Counted from the stretch's first letter, positions 1 through 7,564 are shown. The stretch is DNA of 20,026 bases from an uncultured Anaeroplasma sp. (GCA_934216145.1 CAKQBG010000041.1:1-20026), one strand, 5' to 3'. Made by a program: numbers and translations. Notes: generated by a model not told the origin, from the letters alone.

Positions 1-263
1 AAGGATTAATCTTATTTAATGACACTTGCATCTTATGACATTTATTTTCTAATCTAAATATATATCTTGAATAATCATAGCAGAAATACCATCTAATTTT
101 GGCATCATTATATCATAATTATTACATTATAACTAGAATAATTTAAATAATCAAATACATCTAATCCATCATAACAACAATCAACATCATATTTATTAAT
201 TTCTAAAACCTTAGCCAAGGCTTTTGATAAATCCTTATCATCCTCAACAAGTAAAATTTTCAA
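1..263 (-). pseudogene. Response regulator, frameshifted remnant of the receiver domain
   Basis: This is the N-terminal half of a two-component response regulator receiver domain. Translation most likely starts at the TTG at 263, preceded by AAAGAGGTAAT, and gives LKILLVEDDKDLSKAL, with the acidic pair typical of the Mg-binding pocket. After YNVIIM the frame reads ATG ATA TAA and stops at 108. Restoring a single G (ATG GAT ATA ATG ATG CC) would give the normal MDIMMPKLDGIS, including the phospho-acceptor Asp, so a one-base deletion near 107-114 is visible. Beyond that the re-entered frame soon stops, near 50, and no longer resembles a receiver domain. The expected Lys motif, the output domain and a partner kinase are absent, although the window edge truncates the view. 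An ATG at 329 would add 22 non-homologous residues and has no SD. The gene is probably a dead regulator that once sat divergent to the MATE gene. Confidence 0.8.
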
Positions 264-282
264 GTTATTACCTCTTTTTTTA

Positions 283-311
283 ATTATATATATATTATAT
301 TTAAAAAACAA
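283..311 (-). promoter_or_regulatory. Promoter of the response-regulator remnant
   Basis: On the minus strand TTGTTT (306-311) is followed by a 17-base spacer and TATAAT (283-288). It lies just upstream of the AAAGAGGT ribosome binding site, giving a very short leader. A second TATAAT at 294-299 overlaps the spacer, so the exact start is uncertain. Confidence 0.5.
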
Positions 312-322
312 TATTAAGTAAC

Positions 323-350
323 TAGACATTTTATTTTTAAGTGATATAAT
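323..350 (+). promoter_or_regulatory. Promoter of the MATE transporter gene
   Basis: TAGACA (323-328), a 16-base spacer and TATAAT (345-350) preceded by TGA (342-344) form an extended -10 promoter. Transcription would start near 357, with a leader of about 22 bases containing TTTGGAGGT just before the ATG at 379. It is arranged divergently from the response-regulator remnant. Confidence 0.6.
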
Positions 351-378
351 ATCCTAAGTTATATTTGGAGGTAAAATA

Positions 379-1797
379 ATGACTAATGAATTAGACCTAA
401 CAAAGGGGAATATATTTTGGAAGGTACCAGTTTTTGTATTACCATTAATGGCAACCACAATTTTACAGCTTTTATATACTACAGTAGATTTATGGACAGT
501 ATCTACATTTGGTGGTGGAAGTCTTTCAATGTCAGCAATAGGCTCAAATTCAGCCTTAATAAATTTAATAATAACCGTTTTAGTTTCATTAGCTACAGGA
601 GCAAATGTATGTATATCAGTAGCTAAGGGAGCAAATGATCCTATAAGAGCTAATAAAATATTACATACATCATTTATTATAGCCTTTTTAGGAGGAATTT
701 TATTTGGAATATTTGGTTTCTTTATGTCACCTTTTTTTCTAAATTGGATGGATACTCCTACATCAATTATTGATAACGCAACAATCTATTTAAAAATATA
801 CTTTATAGGAGTTCCATTTTTAATGATTTATAATTATGGTTCTCAAATACTAAGAGCCTTAGGAGATTCTAAAAAGCCACTATATGTATTAATGTTATCA
901 GGAATAATCAATGTAACATTTGATATAGTTTTTGTTAGATTTCTTGGTCTTGATGTAATGGGTGTAGCTTATGCAACTGTATTATCCGAAATAATTTCAG
1001 CTATATTAATTATTTTATTATTTACATTTAATAAAAATGGCTTTGTAAGATTAAAATTAAAAGAGCTAAAAATAGATAAAAAAGAATTAATAGAAATATT
1101 AAAAATAGGTTTACCTGCTGGAATTCAAGGTCTAGCCTTTTGTATCCCTAATGTATTAATTCAATCATCATTATATACAATTCATGATTATACAATTAAT
1201 GGTATACCTATCAATGAAAATGAAATATTAGCTGGAGCTTCTGCAAGTCAACAAATAGAGAGCTATATTTTCGCAATGCTAGATGCCTTCGCAGTTGGAA
1301 TTATATCCCTAGTTGGTCAAAACTTTGGTGCTGGTAAAAAGACTAATATCAGAAAAAGCTATTGGTATTCTTTTACCTGGATGATGATTTTTTGGGTCAT
1401 ATGTTCAATAATATGTGGTCTATTTCCTTATCAGCTTTTATCAATATTCGTTAAGGAATCAGAGGGAATAGTAATTAAAAATGCTCTAGATGCCGGAAAA
1501 GAGCGTCTATTCATAATGGCATTCACTTACTTTTTAGATGGCTGGATGGATATTAATAGTAATTACCTAAGAGGTATGAAATATTCTACTCCATCAGCAA
1601 TTATAACAATGATAGGTTGCTCAGGCTTAAGAATATTATTTCTTACAACCTTATTTAATGTCCCAACCTTCCATACAATCTTCTGGCTATATGCTGTATT
1701 CCCACTTAGCTGGATATTAGTAAATCTAGTATATATACCAGTAGTTCTTCATTATGAAAAAAAAGCCTTTAGAATAATAGATTATAGAAAAAATTAG
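379..1797 (+). CDS. MATE family multidrug efflux transporter
   Basis: This 472-residue membrane protein has the length and roughly 12 hydrophobic segments of MATE (NorM/DinF-type) exporters, which expel drugs, dyes or metabolites in exchange for Na+ or H+. The N-terminal half shows a MATE pattern: LTKGNIFWKVPVFVLPLMA, then GNxxxISVAKGANDP in the loop after the second helix, and YNYGSQILRALGDSKKPLY. The second half repeats it, with QQIESYIFAMLDAFAVGIISLVGQNFGAGK near residues 291-320, the characteristic second-repeat GQNxGA segment. The start is supported by TTTGGAGGTAAAATA before ATG and by an extended -10 promoter at the right distance. The gene is monocistronic and ends in an intrinsic terminator whose stem includes the stop codon. 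Its neighbours are both pseudogenes. The substrate cannot be told from sequence. Confidence 0.95.
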   Translation: MTNELDLTKGNIFWKVPVFVLPLMATTILQLLYTTVDLWTVSTFGGGSLSMSAIGSNSALINLIITVLVSLATGANVCISVAKGANDPIRANKILHTSFIIAFLGGILFGIFGFFMSPFFLNWMDTPTSIIDNATIYLKIYFIGVPFLMIYNYGSQILRALGDSKKPLYVLMLSGIINVTFDIVFVRFLGLDVMGVAYATVLSEIISAILIILLFTFNKNGFVRLKLKELKIDKKELIEILKIGLPAGIQGLAFCIPNVLIQSSLYTIHDYTINGIPINENEILAGASASQQIESYIFAMLDAFAVGIISLVGQNFGAGKKTNIRKSYWYSFTWMMIFWVICSIICGLFPYQLLSIFVKESEGIVIKNALDAGKERLFIMAFTYFLDGWMDINSNYLRGMKYSTPSAIITMIGCSGLRILFLTTLFNVPTFHTIFWLYAVFPLSWILVNLVYIPVVLHYEKKAFRIIDYRKN

Positions 1798-1822
1798 ACG
1801 TGCCAAAACACGTCTTTTTTTA
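1796..1822 (+). terminator. Intrinsic terminator of the MATE gene
   Basis: Stem AGACGTG (1796-1802) pairs with CACGTCT (1809-1815) around the loop CCAAAA and is followed by a T run to 1821. The left arm overlaps the TAG stop codon (1795-1797). Confidence 0.85.
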
Positions 1823-1845
1823 ATGTAGCTTATCAGTTAGGCTTT

Positions 1846-2276
1846 TTACATATCTAATGATTCACTAGGAAAGCTATATTCATTATTATTTTTTCCAATA
1901 TGATTAATAATTTTATTCAAGGCAAATTCCTTTTCATTATAATCATAAATAAAAGAAACTATTCCCCTTCCCATAACACTCAAATATTTATAAGAATAGC
2001 TACAAGGCTTATCATTTATTCCCATTATAGCCTCATATCATGTACTCATTTCAATAAATACATTAGGCTTATTTTTTAAAATATCTGTTTTCTTTCCCTC
2101 TTTAGCGCTATGAAGATAAATAATAGCATTATCATTAATGTGCTCATATCCATAATTAAGTGGTACAACATATGGTAAACCTAAGCTATCAACAATGCCT
2201 ATATTTATAACCTCACATTTATCAATAATATTAAAATATCATCAATATTTTTAACCACTCTATCTAACATCCTCAT
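1846..2276 (-). pseudogene. Pyridoxamine 5'-phosphate oxidase-like (Nim family) protein, decayed
   Basis: Read on the minus strand from ATG 2276, this stretch encodes a recognisable FMN-binding split-barrel protein of the Nim/PPOX-like family. It starts MRMLDRVVKNIDDIL and continues in a second frame with CEVINIGIVDSLGLPYVVPL, NYGYE, IYLHSAKEGKKTDIL, YSYKYLSVMGRG, and a normal-looking C terminus to TAA at 1846. Two lesions are visible. One A appears to be missing near 2230-2242, between DDIL and IIDKC, which shifts the frame. There is also an in-frame TGA at 2038-2040 after FIEMST. Restoring the A would give a protein of about 143 residues, close to the family's usual length. TGA is a true stop elsewhere in the window, so recoding to Trp is unlikely. 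Homologues are FMN- or haem-binding reductases, some linked to nitroimidazole resistance. The start is weak, with GGGAT upstream. Confidence 0.8.
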
Positions 2277-2293
2277 ATATTATCCCTAATTTA

Positions 2294-2325
2294 TTATAAA
2301 AAAGCCTATAAAAAACTATAGGCTT
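2294..2325 (-). terminator. Intrinsic terminator of the degV-family gene
   Basis: On the minus strand AAGCCTATA pairs with TATAGGCTT (arms 2302-2310 and 2317-2325) around a six-base loop, followed by TTTTTTATAAT. The TAG stop codon of the upstream gene (2316-2318) lies at the loop and arm junction. Confidence 0.8.
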
Positions 2326-3140
2326 ACAATTATTCCCTTCTCTAAAGCATAATAAGAGCACAACCCATGCATAGGAAGTAGTGTTACTTTTTTAAATACA
2401 CCAGCCTCCTCAAGATGCTCTTTTATATAAAGTCCAGTCTCATCATCTAAACAATGAGTTATTATACAATGATCGCTCTTCTTTTCCTTTGCTTCCTTTA
2501 TAACAACATCAATAAGAGTATTAATAACTAATCTTCTAGTTCTAACCTTATGAAGAATCTTTATTTCTCCATCCTCTCCATAACATAATGGTTTAATTTT
2601 TAATAATGATGCGATTACAGCAATAGTTTTTGATAAACGACCACTATTAATTAAATTATCATATTTATCTAAAACAAAAAATAGTTTCTCATTATCTCTA
2701 AACTTTAATATTCTATCTTTAATTTCTTCAAATTCTAAGCCTTCCTTAATTAAACGATAAAGCTCATCAACAATTCTAATAATATTACCTGAAACAAGCT
2801 TTGAATCAATAACTAAAACATTTTTATCTTCTACCAATCGTGATGCGATAAGCGCGCTATTATATGACCCAGAAAGCTTTGAAGAAATAGTAACGCAAAA
2901 AATATTTTCTGCATCATTAAAACACTTCAAATAATCATTAGGATTAGGACATGATGTTGTAGACTTACAACCATTATTTATACTTTCTAGCATTTCCTTA
3001 ACATTAATATTTTCATTATCAATAAAATGTTTATCTCCAATATGAATAGTTAAAGGGGCAACCTCAAATCCAACATTTTCATCAACAATATAGTCATTTT
3101 TTAAATCAGATGAACTATCAACAACAATTTTATATTTCAT
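2316..3140 (-). CDS. DegV family fatty-acid-binding protein
   Basis: The 274-residue product belongs to the DegV/FakB family. These cytosolic proteins bind one fatty acid and, in characterised cases, present it to the kinase FakA for phosphorylation and entry into phospholipid synthesis. Family marks are the N-terminal IVVDSSSDL, the T-S-x-P-x-P segment near residues 62-67, TISSKLSGSYNSA at 84-96, DSKLVSGN near 112-119, and NSGRLSKTIA at 165-174 before the KIKPLC strand. The length is typical. The open frame extends six codons further upstream, but GGAGG lies 8 bases before the ATG at 3140, which is therefore taken as the start. No FakA homologue is in the window. The gene is a single transcription unit with its own terminator, and a perfect palindrome lies upstream. 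Paralogue identity and the lipid bound are unknown. Confidence 0.93.
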   Translation of the reverse strand: MKYKIVVDSSSDLKNDYIVDENVGFEVAPLTIHIGDKHFIDNENINVKEMLESINNGCKSTTSCPNPNDYLKCFNDAENIFCVTISSKLSGSYNSALIASRLVEDKNVLVIDSKLVSGNIIRIVDELYRLIKEGLEFEEIKDRILKFRDNEKLFFVLDKYDNLINSGRLSKTIAVIASLLKIKPLCYGEDGEIKILHKVRTRRLVINTLIDVVIKEAKEKKSDHCIITHCLDDETGLYIKEHLEEAGVFKKVTLLPMHGLCSYYALEKGIIVSL

Positions 3141-3162
3141 AATAAAACCTCCATTCATATTT

Positions 3163-3168
3163 ATTATA
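3163..3168 (-). promoter_or_regulatory. Likely -10 box of the degV-family gene
   Basis: TATAAT on the minus strand lies about 23 bases upstream of the chosen start codon. No convincing -35 hexamer is seen at 16-18 bases from it; the region upstream is AT-only sequence followed by the palindrome at 3195-3215. Confidence 0.4.
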
Positions 3169-3194
3169 CATTAAATTCATTAATTTATAAATAA

Positions 3195-3215
3195 GTATAT
3201 CATTTTATGATATAC
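3195..3215. repeat. Perfect palindrome upstream of degV, possible operator
   Basis: GTATATCAT (3195-3203) is an exact inverted copy of ATGATATAC (3207-3215), with a 3-base spacer. It sits between the terminator of the acetyltransferase gene and the -10 box of the degV-family gene. It has no T run on the correct side for a terminator of either neighbour, so a protein-binding site is the better guess. AT-rich DNA yields such repeats by chance more often than balanced DNA. Confidence 0.45.
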
Positions 3216-3240
3216 AAAAAAAGAGGAAATTAATCCTCCT
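3216..3240 (-). terminator. Intrinsic terminator of the potABCD-GNAT operon
   Basis: On the minus strand AGGAGGA (3234-3240) pairs with TCCTCTT (3221-3227) around a six-base loop, followed by a T run at 3216-3222. The stop codon of the acetyltransferase gene (3230-3232) falls in the loop. Confidence 0.8.
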
Positions 3241-3718
3241 TTATAAATTCATAAGCAATTCTTTTAGTTTCATCAAAAACATAAATGATGCCACATTGAA
3301 TAAAACCATATTTTTCAATTAAATGTCTCATAATAGTATTATTTTTATGAGTATCAATTCTTATATGATTAATTTTAGATAAACAAAAATCAACACATTC
3401 CTTAAATACTCCACTTCTTCTACCATTACTACCAAGTCTATGAATAGTACCATATTCACTATTAGATAGAAAGCTACCATCCTCGATATAGGAATAGGTT
3501 TCATCCTCTCCTATTATAAATGAAAATACACCGACAATAGAATCATTATCATATACTAAATAAGAATTCTTATTTTTAATATCCTCTATAATCATTTCCT
3601 TATTAGGATATCCATTATTCCATTGAGTATTATTACCAATACCATCCATTATTTCTTTTGAGATTTTATAAATATCCATAATCTCATCAATATCAGAAAT
3701 ATTTGCTAATCTAATCAT
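3230..3718 (-). CDS. GNAT family N-acetyltransferase at the end of the pot operon
   Basis: This 162-residue protein has the single-domain GNAT fold, which transfers acetyl from acetyl-CoA to an amine. Visible elements are the N-terminal strand and helix (IRLANISDIDEIMDIYK), TQWNNGYP near 31-38, VGVFSFIIGEDETY at 62-75, and the motif-A-like acetyl-CoA loop HRLGSNGRRSGVF at 93-105. Motif B follows as DTHKNNTIMRHLIEKYGFIQCG at 122-143. It resembles a subfamily common in Firmicutes whose substrate is not settled. The ATG lies only 2 bases after the potD stop and has no clear SD, so translation is probably coupled to potD. Its position as fifth gene of a polyamine import operon suggests, by inference only, a polyamine or related amine as acceptor. 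It is followed directly by the operon terminator. Confidence 0.88.
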   Translation of the reverse strand: MIRLANISDIDEIMDIYKISKEIMDGIGNNTQWNNGYPNKEMIIEDIKNKNSYLVYDNDSIVGVFSFIIGEDETYSYIEDGSFLSNSEYGTIHRLGSNGRRSGVFKECVDFCLSKINHIRIDTHKNNTIMRHLIEKYGFIQCGIIYVFDETKRIAYEFIKED

Positions 3719-3720
3719 AA

Positions 3721-4803
3721 TTAAGAAAGCTTAAGCCTTGTCCAATAATCATTAAGAAGAATTGTCATTTTTGGATTATAACGATATATTTCATCATTTT
3801 CATGAATAGTAACCTCATAATAATCCTTATAATCATAAAATTCTCCATCAGGAGTAACTGCCTCTAAATAAGCACTTTTAACTGGACTTGCATAACCAAC
3901 ATATACAGAATTTGCAACTGCGTTTTCATGTCTTAGCATAAATGAAATGAAATTATAAGCCATATCAACATGCTTCGCATTTTTAAGAATAACCATGCCA
4001 TCAACAAAAACGTTAGTACCATTTTCAGGAACATAGAAATCTAAATCAACATTATCATTTTCTTCCATCATAGAATAAATTGCATCTCCTGAATACATTA
4101 AAGAAATAGCATATTTACCATCAGGCATTTCTGATAATAGCTCATCAGTTTTAAAAGCACAATTAGTTTTATTTCTAATTTCTAAAATCCAATTATAAGC
4201 TTCCTCTGTCTCATCTAAATTAGTAGAATTCATAGAATAACCAAGCGCCTTATATGCAGCCATAAAGCCATCTCTTGAGGAATCATAATAAGCGACCTTA
4301 TTCATATATTTCTCATTATGTAATATATTCCATCCCTCAAGAATATCCTCTTCATTAACCTTATTTTTATCATAACAAATTCCAACGTTTCCAAAAAAAT
4401 AAGGAACAGAATATTTCAAAAAATCAAATCCATTTTCTTGATTCTTTAACATTTTTAATATTTCAATAACAGGATCAGCTAACATATCTATAGTAAAATC
4501 AGTAATTCTTGACCAATCAATCTCTTGTAGCATATCATTTTCCTTTAATAGCTCAATAGCGTAATCTGATGGTACAACAACATCAAATGCTTCCGTTTGC
4601 ATTTTAGTTACAGCAGTTTCATTTGAATCAAAGGTAACATAATTAATCTTACAATTAAATTCATTTTCAAATTCATTAATTAAATCAGGATCAATATATT
4701 CTCCACAATTATATACCATTAACGCATCAGTATAGGAATTACTACAGCTAGCAAGTGAGAATATAGATAAAAATAATAAGCTACAATTAAGAATCTTCTT
4801 CAT
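3721..4803 (-). CDS. potD: Spermidine/putrescine ABC transporter substrate-binding lipoprotein PotD
   Basis: This is the extracytoplasmic receptor that captures polyamine for the PotABC importer. The 360-residue precursor starts MKKILNCSLLFLSIFSLASC, a lipoprotein signal with lipobox LASC and Cys20 as the lipidated residue, so the mature protein is membrane-anchored. The mature part begins near LMVYNCGEYIDPDLINEF, typical of the PotD/PotF family, and continues with VTFDSNETAVTKM, VVVPSDYAIELL, YFFGNVGICYDKN and FISFMLRHENA. The length matches the family. The start at 4803 follows GGAGGAAAGCAA. A longer in-frame extension of 12 codons overlaps potC and lacks a signal peptide. The gene overlaps the end of potC by 17 bases and is followed 2 bases later by the acetyltransferase, so all are one operon. 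The choice between spermidine and putrescine cannot be read with confidence. Confidence 0.93.
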   Translation of the reverse strand: MKKILNCSLLFLSIFSLASCSNSYTDALMVYNCGEYIDPDLINEFENEFNCKINYVTFDSNETAVTKMQTEAFDVVVPSDYAIELLKENDMLQEIDWSRITDFTIDMLADPVIEILKMLKNQENGFDFLKYSVPYFFGNVGICYDKNKVNEEDILEGWNILHNEKYMNKVAYYDSSRDGFMAAYKALGYSMNSTNLDETEEAYNWILEIRNKTNCAFKTDELLSEMPDGKYAISLMYSGDAIYSMMEENDNVDLDFYVPENGTNVFVDGMVILKNAKHVDMAYNFISFMLRHENAVANSVYVGYASPVKSAYLEAVTPDGEFYDYKDYYEVTIHENDEIYRYNPKMTILLNDYWTRLKLS

Positions 4804-5575
4804 TTGCTTTCCTCCTATCCTTAATTTTATCAAAAACAATCTTTAACACAATAATAAGCATAATTATAGTAGATAAAGCATTAATAGTAGGATTAATCTT
4901 CTTAGCCTCTGTATATAAATAAGTAGAAATATTAAGCTTAGAACCACCTGTAAAATAAGAAATAACAAAATCATCAAAGCTCATTGTAAAGCTAATAGCC
5001 GCGCTAGCCCAAATTGATTCCTTCATTTGAGGTAATAAAACACTTTTAATAGCCTTTAATGGCTTAGCCCCTAAATCCATTGATGCTTCCATTAAATTAG
5101 GATTCAAGCTCTTAAGCTTAGGATATACTGTAACAACTACATATGGTGTACAGAAGGAAATATGGGCAATAAGCATAGTTACATAGCCTTTTTCTACACT
5201 TAATGAAACAAATAATAATAATAAACCTATAGCTGTAACAATATCAGGATTCATAATAGGTAAATTATTAACCTGTAATATTGCTTTCCTAAACTTCCTT
5301 CCCGTTTTAGTTAAGGCAATTGCGCCAAGTGTACCAATTATAATAGAAATAATAGTTGAAACAACCGCAATTAATAGAGTCATAAAGATAATTTCAATCA
5401 ATCTAGTATTAGTGAATAAATCCTTATACCAATCAAATGTAAATCCACCCCAATGTGTAACACTTTTAGCATCATTAAAACTAAAAATAACAATACTTAA
5501 TAAAGGTAAATAATAAGCAATAAAAAATAAAATCATTAATATTTTAGACCAAATCTTTGCTTTAGAGCTTTTCAT
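4787..5575 (-). CDS. potC: Spermidine/putrescine ABC transporter permease PotC
   Basis: This is the second membrane subunit of the polyamine importer, 262 residues with about six helices, as usual for PotC. It starts with a basic cytosolic tail and a first helix at about 11-32, followed by the PotC-like FNDAKSVTHWGGFTFDWYKDLF. The cytosolic EAA loop that docks on the ATPase is clear at residues 163-183 (MEASMDLGAKPLKAIKSVLLP), followed by SFDDFVISYFTGG. The ATG at 5573-5575 overlaps the potB stop as ATGA, with GAGGAGGAAAG upstream inside potB, indicating translational coupling. The 3' end overlaps the potD start by 17 bases. The TAA stop is at 4787-4789. It pairs with PotB to form the transmembrane channel. 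Confidence 0.95.
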   Translation of the reverse strand: MKSSKAKIWSKILMILFFIAYYLPLLSIVIFSFNDAKSVTHWGGFTFDWYKDLFTNTRLIEIIFMTLLIAVVSTIISIIIGTLGAIALTKTGRKFRKAILQVNNLPIMNPDIVTAIGLLLLFVSLSVEKGYVTMLIAHISFCTPYVVVTVYPKLKSLNPNLMEASMDLGAKPLKAIKSVLLPQMKESIWASAAISFTMSFDDFVISYFTGGSKLNISTYLYTEAKKINPTINALSTIIMLIIVLKIVFDKIKDRRKANEEDS

Positions 5576-6411
5576 ATGCTTTCCTCCTCACTATAACCAA
5601 TACGATTGAATCCCCACATAACAATCATAATAATTATTAATAATATTAAGGAAATAGCACTACCAAAGCCCCATCTTGAATTAGTAATAAATTCAGTTTC
5701 AATTAAATTACCAATTAAGAAATATCTACCTTCACCTAAATATTTAGTAATTGTAATAGTTGTCGCACTTGATAAAAAGGTAATAGTACATCCTGATGCT
5801 ACACCTGAAAGTGATAAAGGAAAAATAACATGCAGAAATGTATGTCCACTTTTACCACCTAAATCAGTAGATGCTTCAACTAATTTATGATCTATTTTAG
5901 ATAAAATTGTATAAATAGGTAATAACATATAAGGAATATAATTATAAACCATACCTAATATTACTGAAAAATCATTACCAATAAGAATTGTAATATCAGG
6001 ATTAAATAGCTGAACTAGCTTTAAAATAGGTCCATCTAATACCTGCTTGATTGCGAGTGTTCTTAATAACATATTGATCCACATAGGAGCAGTAATTAAT
6101 AATACTAAAACGCCCTGAGTTTCAGGCTTTCTTTTTGAAATAAAATACGCAATAGGATAACTAATTAATAAGCATATAATAGTTGAAACTAATGCTAAAT
6201 ATAAGCTTTTTCCAATACACTTCATATAAATCCATGATGAAAAGAATTGAGTATAATTCTCAATCTTAAAAGTGTAAATAGGTAGTGATGATGTTTTATC
6301 TAATACCGAATAGGTAACAATAAAAATCATTGGAAGTACAATAAAAACAACTAATAACAAAATATATGGAATTAAAAATGGTGTATAGCCATTAAATTTC
6401 TTCTTTTTCAT
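5572..6411 (-). CDS. potB: Spermidine/putrescine ABC transporter permease PotB
   Basis: This is the first permease subunit of the polyamine importer: 279 residues with about six membrane helices, the family norm. The N terminus is basic (MKKKKFNGYTPF) and leads into a helix at about 11-34. The EAA loop contacting PotA lies at residues 179-203 (VEASTDLGGKSGHTFLHVIFPL), and the WINMLLRTLA segment is typical of PotB. The start is one base after the potA stop, with GGAG inside the last potA codons as ribosome binding site. The end overlaps the potC start in an ATGA junction, where TGA is the stop. This tight packing means potABC are translated from one message. Confidence 0.95.
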   Translation of the reverse strand: MKKKKFNGYTPFLIPYILLLVVFIVLPMIFIVTYSVLDKTSSLPIYTFKIENYTQFFSSWIYMKCIGKSLYLALVSTIICLLISYPIAYFISKRKPETQGVLVLLITAPMWINMLLRTLAIKQVLDGPILKLVQLFNPDITILIGNDFSVILGMVYNYIPYMLLPIYTILSKIDHKLVEASTDLGGKSGHTFLHVIFPLSLSGVASGCTITFLSSATTITITKYLGEGRYFLIGNLIETEFITNSRWGFGSAISLILLIIIMIVMWGFNRIGYSEEESI

Positions 6412-6412
6412 A

Positions 6413-7540
6413 CTACCACTCCATCTTTTCCATTACATGGATATCATCAGGTGTAAAGGTAATACCAACATTCTCATTAACACTATGAAAATCAGTAGTA
6501 TGAATTAAATACTCCCTAAATTCTGTTTCAACTGTAATCTCATAATGAACACCCTTAAATGTTTCACTAATAACAACGCCATTCATAAATCCTTCATTAG
6601 GTTTAACTATATCAATATCCTCAGGTCTAATTACTATATCAACATTTTCATTTTCTTTAAAGCCTTTATCAACACAAACAAAATCTCTATTATCAAAATG
6701 ACATAGTAAATCATGCTTCATTATTCCATCAATAATATTAGATTTACCAATGAAGTTCGCAACAAATCTATTAGCAGGTTCATTATAAATATCAATAGGT
6801 GTACCAACCTGTTGAATCTCACCATTATTCATAACAACAACCTTATCAGACATTGTTAAAGCTTCTTCCTGATCATGAGTAACAAAAATAAATGTAATAC
6901 CTAAATTTCTTTGAATTTGCTTAAGCTCATATTCCATTTCCTGTCTTAGCTTCAAATCCAAAGCTCCTAATGATTCATCAAGTAATAAAACCTTAGGCTC
7001 ATTAACAAGTGCACGCGCAATCGCGACTCTTTGTTGTTGTCCACCAGAAAGCTTAGATACATATCTCTTCTCAAAGCCCTCTAAATTAACAAGCTTCAAC
7101 ATTCTTAAAACTTTATCACTTATTTCCTTTTCAATTTCCTTATAGCTTTTAACATTAGGATCCTTTTTCTTTTTTAGGTATAATTTGAACCTATTAAATA
7201 AATTCATATTGTTTTTAATTCTAAGTCCATACGCAACATTATCATATACATTCATATGAGGGAATAATGCGTAATTTTGAAAAACAGTGTTTGTTAATCT
7301 CTTAAATGGGGGAATACTAAGTAAATCCTTACCATCAAATAATACCTCACCTGAGGTTGGATTTTCAAATCCTCCTATAATTCTTAATGTAGTAGTCTTA
7401 CCACATCCAGATGGTCCTAAAAAGGTAACAAACTCATTTTCATATATATCTAAAGATATACCCTTTAAAACAATATTACCATTAAATTCCTTTGTTAAAT
7501 CTTTAATTTCAATTAGCTTCTTCTTTTCGTTATTTTCCAT
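6413..7540 (-). CDS. potA: Spermidine/putrescine ABC transporter ATP-binding protein PotA
   Basis: This ATPase drives polyamine uptake. It is 375 residues long with all ABC motifs: Walker [10 protein letters not shown] at 42-50, Q-loop Gln88, signature LSGGQ at 164-168, Walker B VLLLDE at 184-189 and switch His222 (VTHDQEEA). A C-terminal regulatory TOBE-type region runs from about 245 to the end ([13 protein letters not shown]). One oddity is a basic, hydrophilic insertion at about 111-133, between the Q-loop and the signature helix, with [18 protein letters not shown]. It lengthens the helical subdomain relative to the common PotA pattern. The start is supported by AAGGAGGAAAG before ATG and by a promoter 56-84 bases upstream. 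It is the first gene of potA-potB-potC-potD-GNAT, with the next start one base after its stop. Confidence 0.96.
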   Translation of the reverse strand: MENNEKKKLIEIKDLTKEFNGNIVLKGISLDIYENEFVTFLGPSGCGKTTTLRIIGGFENPTSGEVLFDGKDLLSIPPFKRLTNTVFQNYALFPHMNVYDNVAYGLRIKNNMNLFNRFKLYLKKKKDPNVKSYKEIEKEISDKVLRMLKLVNLEGFEKRYVSKLSGGQQQRVAIARALVNEPKVLLLDESLGALDLKLRQEMEYELKQIQRNLGITFIFVTHDQEEALTMSDKVVVMNNGEIQQVGTPIDIYNEPANRFVANFIGKSNIIDGIMKHDLLCHFDNRDFVCVDKGFKENENVDIVIRPEDIDIVKPNEGFMNGVVISETFKGVHYEITVETEFREYLIHTTDFHSVNENVGITFTPDDIHVMEKMEW

Positions 7541-7564
7541 TTTCTTTCCTCCTTAACACAGATT

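Noticed and set aside
108..329. Intact 73-residue gene starting at ATG 329
   Set aside because: The first 22 residues are unlike any receiver domain and there is no SD; the TTG at 263 has a good SD and starts exactly where the receiver fold begins.
5606..5890. Plus-strand open frame of 94 codons
   Set aside because: It lies wholly antisense to potB, has no ribosome binding site, and the potB frame is strongly conserved.
7287..7556. Plus-strand open frame of 89 codons
   Set aside because: It is antisense to the Walker A region of potA, a shadow of the real gene, without its own SD.
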